A stretch of DNA of 7,407 bases from positions 1 through 7,407 of the forward strand of contig CADCPJ010000312.1 in the NCBI GenBank assembly GCA_902803245.1, given 5' to 3'. Made by a program: the position numbers and the translations under genes. Source of the DNA: an uncultured Lachnospiraceae bacterium. GTDB lineage: Bacteria; Bacillota; Clostridia; Lachnospirales; Lachnospiraceae. Below the pieces are notes generated by a model. It was not told the origin of the DNA. It did no database searches and saw only the letters and a program-made list of their open reading frames with translations. Of this stretch, positions 1 through 5,564 are shown piece after piece; the stretch's first letter is position 1, and the number at the start of each line of letters is the position of its first letter.

Positions 1-590
1 CCGATGACGCCGACAAACTTCCCCTCGAAGCGGACCGGGAGGTTGTAGGAGAGCACGCGGGCGTTGAGGTTCTCCGTGATATAGGGCGGCAGCCAGACCC
101 CCTTTAAGGTGGTCTTCGGAACCGTGAACCAGACGAGGGCGGACGTGTCCTCCGTGTCGTATTCGGACAGGTCCGTCACTTCGTGTTCCTTAAAGCCTTT
201 GCCGTCCAGATTCACATACCAGAATCCCCTGACCGAATCGGAGACCTCGGGATCAATCCGGTAGTAATAGGTGAGGACGCCGCTCATGCCCTCGGCCTTT
301 TTCCTGAACATGTCGCCGACTCTTTGGAGGTGCGCCTCAAGCTTATCGTCCTCAAGTCCGTCCAGATCGGACTCCGCAAAAGTAGAGATCGTCTCCACCG
401 AGTGCTCCACACTGTCAAAATAGAGATTCAGATCCCTCTGCCCTTTCTGGCACAGCACGAGCAATGTCTGGTCAGCATTGCGGCTGCCCAGATCTTTTAA
501 AGCGCCCACTCCGAGTACGGCGGCGACAGTCATGGCAATCACAATCACGCACACTGTCATGGCTGTGATTTTGGTTCGAATCGAGTGCAT
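1..590 (-). CDS. Cache-domain membrane sensor protein, N-terminal part (runs off the window)
   Basis: Reading the minus strand from the ATG at 590-588 gives 196 codons without a stop, open at the window edge. Residues about 8-31 form one hydrophobic membrane segment after a short basic N-terminus (MHSIRTK). What follows looks like an extracytoplasmic ligand-binding region of the double-Cache type: a helical stretch, then YYYRIDP and GFWYVN, then W-PPY near residues 165-170 and a closing LPVRFEGKFVGVIG. This W...PY...P(V/I)...G.fvGVig pattern is typical of dCache sensors. Such proteins carry a cytoplasmic GGDEF, histidine kinase or chemoreceptor output domain, which would lie beyond position 1 and cannot be identified here. 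The start is supported by an AAGGGA sequence about 7 bases upstream on the minus strand. It is divergent from the dlt-like operon, with about 410 bp between the two starts. I am confident that it is coding and fairly confident of the Cache call. The ligand is unknown. Confidence 0.8.
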   Translation of the reverse strand, partial: MHSIRTKITAMTVCVIVIAMTVAAVLGVGALKDLGSRNADQTLLVLCQKGQRDLNLYFDSVEHSVETISTFAESDLDGLEDDKLEAHLQRVGDMFRKKAEGMSGVLTYYYRIDPEVSDSVRGFWYVNLDGKGFKEHEVTDLSEYDTEDTSALVWFTVPKTTLKGVWLPPYITENLNARVLSYNLPVRFEGKFVGVI

Positions 591-617
591 GGCACATTCC
601 CTTCATGTTCAGATTTT

Positions 618-785
618 CAGCTCCGCTTATATGCTCTGTTTCCGGCATACAGCTTACGCCGAGCGGTCCGTTTCCATCATGCAGCTCCGCTATGCGGTCT
701 GTTTCCGGCGCGCAGCTCCGCTATGCGGTCTGTTTCCGGCACGCAGCTCCGCTGTGCGGTCTGTTTCCGGCATGCAGTTCCGCGG
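618..785. repeat. Tandem repeat, 31-32 bp unit, five copies plus a partial
   Basis: Head-to-tail units begin with CAG(C/T)T at 618, 650, 682, 713, 744 and 775. The three units from 682 to 774 are 31 bp each and nearly identical. The first two are 32 bp and diverged, and the last is cut short at about 785. Each good unit contains CCGC, three bases, GCGG (a small hairpin), followed by TCTGTTTCCGGC. There are no unique spacers. The array lies between the minus-strand sensor gene and its likely -10 box, so it would be transcribed in that gene's 5' untranslated region. Open frames across it are by-products of the repeat. Confidence 0.9.
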
Positions 786-798
786 ACAATCCACCTCA

Positions 799-804
799 AT
801 TATA
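799..804 (-). promoter_or_regulatory. Candidate -10 box for the Cache sensor gene
   Basis: On the minus strand positions 804-799 read TATAAT, a perfect sigma-A type -10. No good -35 lies 16-18 bases upstream of it, so this is only a candidate. If it is used, the transcript would have a leader of about 200 nt containing the whole 31 bp repeat array. Confidence 0.35.
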
Positions 805-866
805 CCTCATTTTCCGGGATCATAGTACAGCAAATTGCCGGGGCGCTGATACAGGTGCCATAAAGT

Positions 867-896
867 GTGGCATCGGAGGCAGACTTTCGCTATAAT
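867..896 (+). promoter_or_regulatory. Probable sigma-A promoter of the five-gene operon
   Basis: A perfect TATAAT lies at 891-896. A GTGGCA at 867-872 matches four of six bases of TTGACA with an 18-base spacer. Transcription would start near 903, leaving a leader of roughly 100 nt before the ATG at 1001. No other comparably good promoter was seen before that start. Confidence 0.55.
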
Positions 897-911
897 GAAC
901 TCGTAACTTTT

Positions 912-933
912 CGGCACCCCGGATGCTTCGCAT
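912..933 (+). repeat. Leader motif, copy 1 (shared with the aquaporin leader)
   Basis: The sequence is CGGCAC, then CCC, then GGATGCTTCGCAT. The same motif with TTT in the middle recurs at 6708-6729, also between a promoter and a start codon on the same strand. The core can fold as a GATGC/GCATC hairpin with a TTC loop (922-934). It could be an RNA leader element, a regulator-binding site or a dispersed repeat. Confidence 0.6.
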
Positions 934-945
934 CATTTTCGCGCA

Positions 946-991
946 GACGGCATGCGGGCACGGCCCCGCCGTCACCTCCGCAAAAAGGAGA
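946..991 (+). promoter_or_regulatory. GC-rich leader hairpin and possible occlusion of the ribosome binding site
   Basis: GACGGC (946-951) and GCCGTC (968-973) form a perfect 6 bp inverted repeat. An alternative GCGGG/CCCGC pairing (954-958 with 965-969) would compete with it. Just after it, CTCC (976-979) could pair with the GGAG (987-990) of the ribosome binding site. No known riboswitch class was recognised, and the regulatory role is speculative. Confidence 0.25.
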
Positions 992-1000
992 AGGATTTTC

Positions 1001-2503
1001 ATGCACAGCATACTTGATTATCTTGAGGAGAGCGCCCTCCGCTATCCGAACCGCATCGCTTTCGCAGACCCTGATGCGGAGATCTCCTACAAGGATCTGA
1101 AGGACACCGCGGGAAGGATCGGGACAGCGCTCGCAAGGGAAGTCCCGGTTCCGGGTCCCCACCCCGTTCCCGTCCTCATGCCAAAGAGCGTGAGGGCGGT
1201 CTCCGTCTTCCTCGGGGCAGTCTGTGCGGGGGGATTCTATTCGATGCTGGACGAAAAGCAGCCGGATACAAGGCTCCGCGCGATCCTTGACACGCTCCGG
1301 TCCGACGTCCTCGTCACGGACAGGGAAAATGAGCAGAAGGCCCGCTCCCTTGCTGCCCCCGGACAGAAAGTCCTCTTCTATGAGGACCTCGCGAAAGCCG
1401 AAGCGGATCCCGTTCTCCTTACAGAGATCAGAAGGAGGGCTGCGGACGTGGATCCCCTCTATGTCAACTTCACTTCCGGCTCCACCGGAGTCCCGAAGGG
1501 AGTGGCGGTCAGCCACCGCTCCGTCATCGACTTTATCGACTGCTTCACGGAGCTCTTTCACATCTCCTCCCGGGATGTGATCGGGAATCAGGCTCCCTTC
1601 GATTTCGACGTCTCGGTCAAGGATATCTACAGCACGCTGAAGACCGGGGCGACGATGCAGATCATACCGCAGAGGTTCTTCTCCATACCGACGGAGCTCC
1701 TTGACTTCCTCATCGACCGCTCCGTGACCACCCTCATCTGGGCGGTCTCCGCACTGACGATCGTCTCGAAGCTTCACGGCTTCGAGTACAGGATCCCGAA
1801 AAAGATCCGGAGGGTCATTTTCTCCGGGGAGGTCATGCCGGTCAGGCACCTGAACATCTGGAGGGATGCGCTCCCGGACGCCGAGTTCATCAATGTGTAC
1901 GGCCCGACGGAGATCACCTGCAACTGCACGTATTACAGGATTGCCCGGGATTTCTCCATAGAGGAGTCCATCCCCATCGGAATACCATTTCCAAATGAAA
2001 AAGTTTTCCTCCTCGATGAGGAGGATCACCTGGTGGACCGCCCCGGCGCGGAGGGAGAGATCTGTGTCGGGGGAACGGCCCTGGCGCTCGGGTACTACAG
2101 GAACCGCGCGGCCACGGCGGCGGCATTTGTCCAGAACCCGTTAAATGACCGCTACCTGGAGATGATCTACCGGACCGGCGACCTGGCCGTGTATCTTGAG
2201 GACGGGAACCTGGCATTTACCGGGCGGAAGGACCATCAGATCAAGCATATGGGACACCGCATCGAGCTTGGCGAAATCGAGCAGGCGATGCACGGGATTC
2301 CCGAAGTGGAGCGCTGCTGCTGTCTCTTCCTGAAAGAGAAGATCACCGCCTTCTACACCGGCGAGATCGACAGGAAGGCGCTCATTCCGCTCTTAAAGAG
2401 CCGGATCCCGGACTACATGGTTCCGAACCGCTTCGTCCGGATGGAGGCGCTGCCATACACAAAGAACGGCAAGATCGACCGGCAGGCGCTCTCCGCCATG
2501 TGA
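1001..2503 (+). CDS. DltA-like amino-acid adenylating enzyme (ANL superfamily, AMP-forming)
   Basis: This 500-residue protein is close to the usual DltA length of about 505. Enzymes of this family activate an amino acid with ATP and load it onto the phosphopantetheine arm of a carrier protein, here probably the product at 3841. Visible core motifs are FTSGSTGVPKG at 157-167 (ATP loop), FDFDVSVKD at 200-208, YGPTE at 300-304, YRTGD at 390-394 (ribose-binding Asp394), GRKDHQIK at 408-415, and KNGK near the C-terminus with likely catalytic Lys491. Asp203 aligns with the Asp that holds the substrate amino group in DltA. Ser275, in FSGEVMP, stands where DltA has Cys in FCGE, the residue tied to D-alanine preference (Cys269 in Bacillus cereus DltA). 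The substrate may therefore not be D-alanine. The ATG at 1001 is chosen because AGGAG lies at 986-990; an upstream in-frame start at 923 lacks a ribosome binding site. First gene of the operon. Confidence 0.92.
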   Translation: MHSILDYLEESALRYPNRIAFADPDAEISYKDLKDTAGRIGTALAREVPVPGPHPVPVLMPKSVRAVSVFLGAVCAGGFYSMLDEKQPDTRLRAILDTLRSDVLVTDRENEQKARSLAAPGQKVLFYEDLAKAEADPVLLTEIRRRAADVDPLYVNFTSGSTGVPKGVAVSHRSVIDFIDCFTELFHISSRDVIGNQAPFDFDVSVKDIYSTLKTGATMQIIPQRFFSIPTELLDFLIDRSVTTLIWAVSALTIVSKLHGFEYRIPKKIRRVIFSGEVMPVRHLNIWRDALPDAEFINVYGPTEITCNCTYYRIARDFSIEESIPIGIPFPNEKVFLLDEEDHLVDRPGAEGEICVGGTALALGYYRNRAATAAAFVQNPLNDRYLEMIYRTGDLAVYLEDGNLAFTGRKDHQIKHMGHRIELGEIEQAMHGIPEVERCCCLFLKEKITAFYTGEIDRKALIPLLKSRIPDYMVPNRFVRMEALPYTKNGKIDRQALSAM

Positions 2504-2545
2504 CAGGGCGGAGAAGCACCGCCGCGCCAACAGTTTACATAATAC

Positions 2546-2574
2546 GTGACAATGGGGACTGTCCCCATTGTCAC
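2546..2574. repeat. 29 bp palindrome, REP-like element inside the operon
   Basis: The arms GTGACAATGGGGAC (2546-2559) and GTCCCCATTGTCAC (2561-2574) are exact reverse complements around a single T, giving in practice a 13 bp stem with a three-base loop. It lies in the 91 bp gap between the adenylase and decarboxylase genes, only 6 bp before the AAGGAGG ribosome binding site. Palindromes built around TGGGGAC are, from memory, common in Clostridia and resemble REP elements mobilised by TnpA-type tyrosine transposases. ACATTTTC follows it, so partial terminator or attenuator activity is possible. Confidence 0.85.
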
Positions 2575-2594
2575 ATTTTCAAGGAGGCCCGCCG

Positions 2595-3866
2595 ATGAGC
2601 ACACCAAAGACCCCCGCATATGTCTTCTCCCTCCCCGCCCTTTATGAGCGGATCCGTTTCCTTAAGGAGCGTCTCGGGCCGGACATCCGCCTCGTCTACG
2701 CGATGAAGGCAAACCCGTTTCTTGTGCATTCCCTCGTCCCGTGCGCAGACGGCTTTGAGGTCTGCTCCCCCGGCGAAGAGAGGATCTGCAGGAAGGCGGG
2801 CGTTCCCGGCGGGATGATGATCCTCTCCGGAGTGAACAAGGAGGAGCATGAGATCGCAGAGCTCGTCCGGCATTACCGCAGCGAGGCGGTCTACACCGTC
2901 GAGTCATATCTCCAAGCCGGGAGGCTTAACGCCGCCGCTCTTAAGGAGGGCACGCGCATCTCCGTGCTCCTTCGCCTAAGCAGCGGCAATCAGTTCGGCA
3001 TCGACGCCGGGGCGGTCGAGTCGATCCTTAAAGAAAAGGATCAGTATCCCGGCCTCTTATTCAAGGGGATTCATTTCTTCTCCGGAACGCAGAAGAAAAT
3101 GAAGAAGATCAAGGAAGAAATCCGGATGCTGGATGAGCTGCTCGAAAAGCTGCGGGAGAAGTACGGCTTTGCGGCGGAGCTGGAATACGGTCCCGGCCTC
3201 CCCGTCTCCTATTTCCCCGCCGAAGAGGGCGGATCCGAAGAGGAAATCCTCACCCAGCTGACGGAGAGCCTTAAAGCCATGAAGTTCCGCGGGCGCCTGA
3301 CTCTCGAGATGGGGCGCTTCATCGCCGCGCCCTGCGGGTACTACCTGACGAAAGTCAGGGATCTTAAGGAAAATGAAGACGCCGCTTACTGCATCACCGA
3401 CGGCGGCATCCACCAGATGAACTACTACGGGCAGATGATGGGGATGAAGGTTCCCTCTATCCGAAGGATCCGGCTTGCCGCGTCCGGTCCGGAGCGGGGG
3501 CCGTCCCCGGCGGCGGGCATATCCCCGTCTGATTCGCAGCTCATGGAGTGCCTTTCGTCCGGGGGGGCGGAGGAGCTGCCTCTTCTGTCCCGGGATCCCG
3601 GCCGTGTCATGCACTGGACCATCTGCGGGTCGCTCTGCACCGTGGGGGATGTCCTTATAAGGGACCTGCCCGTGCAGGATCTTCAGCTTGGAGATATACT
3701 TGTTTTTGAGAAGGCGGGGGCGTATTCTGTTACAGAGGGCATCAGCCTCTTCCTGAGCCGGGACCTGCCCAGAATCTATCTGTACGACGGCTCGGATCTT
3801 GCCATGGTGAGAGACCAGATATTAACGGAGGAATGGAATTATGGAAGAAATACTGGCAATACTTGA
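2595..3866 (+). CDS. Fold-type III PLP-dependent amino-acid decarboxylase (DAP decarboxylase/BtrK-like)
   Basis: The 423-residue protein shows the alanine-racemase-type barrel followed by a beta domain. Lys38 in YAMKAN is the PLP Schiff-base lysine. FEVCSPGE, GIHFFSGTQ (158-166, His160 by the cofactor), EYGPGLP (197-203), LEMGR (237-241), DGGIHQMNYYG (269-279), GSLCTVGD with Cys348, and GAYS with Tyr377 follow in family order. Diaminopimelate decarboxylase has CESGD at the Cys motif. Here it is CTVGD, so the Glu that contacts the far amino group of diaminopimelate is absent, which argues against LysA. A relative worth comparing is BtrK, which decarboxylates a carrier-bound glutamyl group. A Gly/Pro/Ser-rich stretch at about 295-339, before WTICGSLC, looks like an insertion. 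The start at 2595 is set by AAGGAGG at 2581-2587; a TTG at 2568 is inside the palindrome and is rejected. The 3' end overlaps the carrier gene by 26 bp, which supports co-translation. Confidence 0.9.
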   Translation: MSTPKTPAYVFSLPALYERIRFLKERLGPDIRLVYAMKANPFLVHSLVPCADGFEVCSPGEERICRKAGVPGGMMILSGVNKEEHEIAELVRHYRSEAVYTVESYLQAGRLNAAALKEGTRISVLLRLSSGNQFGIDAGAVESILKEKDQYPGLLFKGIHFFSGTQKKMKKIKEEIRMLDELLEKLREKYGFAAELEYGPGLPVSYFPAEEGGSEEEILTQLTESLKAMKFRGRLTLEMGRFIAAPCGYYLTKVRDLKENEDAAYCITDGGIHQMNYYGQMMGMKVPSIRRIRLAASGPERGPSPAAGISPSDSQLMECLSSGGAEELPLLSRDPGRVMHWTICGSLCTVGDVLIRDLPVQDLQLGDILVFEKAGAYSVTEGISLFLSRDLPRIYLYDGSDLAMVRDQILTEEWNYGRNTGNT

Positions 3867-4065
3867 AGATATTCAGCCGGATGCGGATTACGAGAACTGC
3901 ACGACGCTGATCGACGACGGAATCTTAAGCTCATTTGACGTCCTGTCGATCGTCGGGGAGCTGGAGGACACCTACAATATCCGGATCCTGCCCGTGGAGG
4001 TAGTTCCGGCCAACTTCAATTCAGCCAGAGCCATCTACGACATGGTCCAGCGGCTCCGCGGCTGA
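3841..4065 (+). CDS. Acyl/aminoacyl carrier protein (DltC-like)
   Basis: A 74-residue acidic helical protein of the size of DltC and other carrier proteins. The segment LIDDGILSSFDVLSIVGELE (23-42) matches the region around the phosphopantetheine site, where DltC has a G-L-L-D-S-F/M pattern. Ser31 is the expected attachment residue. The usual Asp before it is Ser30 here, so the DS(L/M/F) signature has become SSF. It would receive the aminoacyl group from the adenylase at 1001, and could present it to the decarboxylase and to the MBOAT protein. GGAGG at 3827-3831 gives the ATG at 3841 good spacing, within the end of the decarboxylase gene. There is no phosphopantetheinyl transferase gene in the window. 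Confidence 0.9.
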   Translation: MEEILAILEDIQPDADYENCTTLIDDGILSSFDVLSIVGELEDTYNIRILPVEVVPANFNSARAIYDMVQRLRG

Positions 4066-4088
4066 AAAGCGCAGGCGGTGTCTGACCG

Positions 4089-5564
4089 ATGTCCTTTACT
4101 TCATTTTCTTTCTTTGTGCTGATCGCGGTGTGCTGCGCGGGATATTACCTGATTCCCGCAAGACACCGGCACATCTTCCTGCTTGCCCTCTCTGTAGTCT
4201 ACTACATAGCGGGCGGGCCGGTTTTTTTGTTGTACCTGCTCTTTGCGGCCCTCACCACCTACTTCGGCGCGCGTGTCGCGGCAAAGGGAAAGAAAGCGGC
4301 GGTGGCAGTCCCTCTGCTGCTTGATTTCGGCGTGCTCGCGGTTCTCAAATACACGCCTCTCGCCGTGTCTCTTCTCAATCATCTGCCGGGCGCGGATTTT
4401 CCCATCGTCCGGTTTGCGCTTCCCCTCGGGATCTCATTTTACACATTCCAATCGGCCGGATACTTGCTCGACGTCTACTGGGGACGCTGCGAGGCGGAGC
4501 TAAGTTTCCCCAGATACCTTCTGTTCGTGGCATTTTTCCCACAGCTCATGCAGGGCCCGATCGGGAGATACGGTTCTCTGGCGCCCCAGCTGAGGGAAGC
4601 GCACGCATTTGACATCGCAAACATCCGGCGGGGGCTGTGGAGAATCGGCTGGGGTCTCTTCAAGAAAATGGTCATCGCCGACAACGCGGCTCTCTACGTG
4701 AACCGGATTTTCGACGACTACGCGTCTTTGAAATCCCTCGGGATCGAGGGCGTCCTCATGTACAGCGTCCAGCTCTATATGGATTTCTCCGGCGGCATCG
4801 ACGTGGCGCTCGGAATCGCGGAGATGATCGGAATCCATCTCGACGAGAACTTCCGGCAGCCGTATTTTGCGCAGACCCTAACGGATTTCTGGCACCGCTG
4901 GCACATCACGCTCGGGAACGGGATGAAGGACTACCTCTTCTACCCCATCTCACTGTCCGGGTGGATGAGCCGCCTCAGGAAATGGAGCCGCAGGAAGCTC
5001 GGCAAGGAAATCGGCCGCGCCTTCCCGATCGGGGTCGCGAACCTGATCATTTTCTTCGTCGTCGGCATCTGGCACGGCGCGGAGTGGCACTTCATCGTGT
5101 ATGGGCTGTACAACGGGCTCATCATCGCGGTCTCCGGTCTTCTTACGGGCACTTTCCGCAGGTGGAAAAAGTCGCTCGGGATTACCGACAGGACCAGGTG
5201 GTTCCAGGCGTTCCGGATGCTCAGGACATTTGTGATCGTCAATATCAGCTGGTTCCTCGACCGGAGCGGCTCCGTCCGCCAGGCGTTCCAGATGTTCCGG
5301 AATTCCTTTCGCGGCCCCATTTTCTCGATCCATGTCATTGATCCGTCCAGTCCCTCTTACTGCATGAGCCATTTCCTTCCGATACTCGCCGGATGCGCGG
5401 TTGTGCTTGCTGTCAGCATCATGAAGGAGCGCGGCACGGATGTCCTTAAGAAAGTGTCTTCTCTCCCCTCGTGGGTGCTCGCGGCAGCCCTTATCGGAAT
5501 ACTCATCATCTCAGCGGTCTTCGGGAACAAGGACGTAGGAGGGTTTATCTATGCGAACTTTTAA
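4089..5564 (+). CDS. MBOAT family membrane O-acyltransferase (AlgI/PatA/DltB-like)
   Basis: A 491-residue polytopic membrane protein. The N-terminus (SFTSFSFFVLIAV, then RHRHIFLLALSVVYY) is typical of AlgI/PatA-type acyltransferases, and many hydrophobic segments follow to the C-terminus. MBOAT hallmarks are present: DFWHRWHITL with His269 and His272 followed by DYLFYPIS, and GIWHG with His329, the conserved histidine expected in the catalytic channel. Family members pass an acyl group from a cytoplasmic donor across the membrane to an outer acceptor. In dlt operons the donor is D-alanyl-DltC. Here it is probably the carrier protein encoded 23 bp upstream. The length is nearer to AlgI or PatA (about 470-520) than DltB (about 400). 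The ribosome binding site is weak (AGGCGG, 4073-4078), so translation may be coupled to the carrier gene. The 3' end overlaps the next gene by 14 bp. Confidence 0.92.
   Translation: MSFTSFSFFVLIAVCCAGYYLIPARHRHIFLLALSVVYYIAGGPVFLLYLLFAALTTYFGARVAAKGKKAAVAVPLLLDFGVLAVLKYTPLAVSLLNHLPGADFPIVRFALPLGISFYTFQSAGYLLDVYWGRCEAELSFPRYLLFVAFFPQLMQGPIGRYGSLAPQLREAHAFDIANIRRGLWRIGWGLFKKMVIADNAALYVNRIFDDYASLKSLGIEGVLMYSVQLYMDFSGGIDVALGIAEMIGIHLDENFRQPYFAQTLTDFWHRWHITLGNGMKDYLFYPISLSGWMSRLRKWSRRKLGKEIGRAFPIGVANLIIFFVVGIWHGAEWHFIVYGLYNGLIIAVSGLLTGTFRRWKKSLGITDRTRWFQAFRMLRTFVIVNISWFLDRSGSVRQAFQMFRNSFRGPIFSIHVIDPSSPSYCMSHFLPILAGCAVVLAVSIMKERGTDVLKKVSSLPSWVLAAALIGILIISAVFGNKDVGGFIYANF

Noticed and set aside
618..785. 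Possible CRISPR array
   Set aside because: The units are directly contiguous with no unique spacers and no cas genes are nearby. The same reasoning excludes the array at 6496-6667.
478..895. Overlapping plus-strand open frames of 92-115 codons across 478-895
   Set aside because: They translate the 31 bp repeats into repetitive peptides in more than one frame and partly lie opposite the Cache gene. No ribosome binding site or family resemblance was seen.
897..1000. A known riboswitch or T-box in the operon leader
   Set aside because: The leader is only about 100 nt, and no conserved core of a known class was recognised, only short hairpins.
890..2029. A 379-codon minus-strand open frame opposite the adenylase gene
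   Set aside because: The plus-strand frame has all adenylase motifs in order. The minus frame is rich in Arg, Asp and Pro with no recognisable domain, as expected opposite a GC-rich gene.
2546..2580. The palindrome as a plain intrinsic terminator
   Set aside because: It is followed only by ACATTTTC and lies within an otherwise tight operon just before a strong ribosome binding site. Partial attenuation remains possible, but full termination is unlikely.
2595..3866. Calling the decarboxylase LysA or NspC
   Set aside because: The Glu of the CESGD motif is absent, and the neighbours are not lysine or polyamine genes. Only the superfamily is supported.
4637..5341. A 234-codon plus-strand open frame inside the MBOAT gene
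   Set aside because: It is an alternative frame of a clear MBOAT gene and gives an Arg/Pro-rich sequence with no domain.
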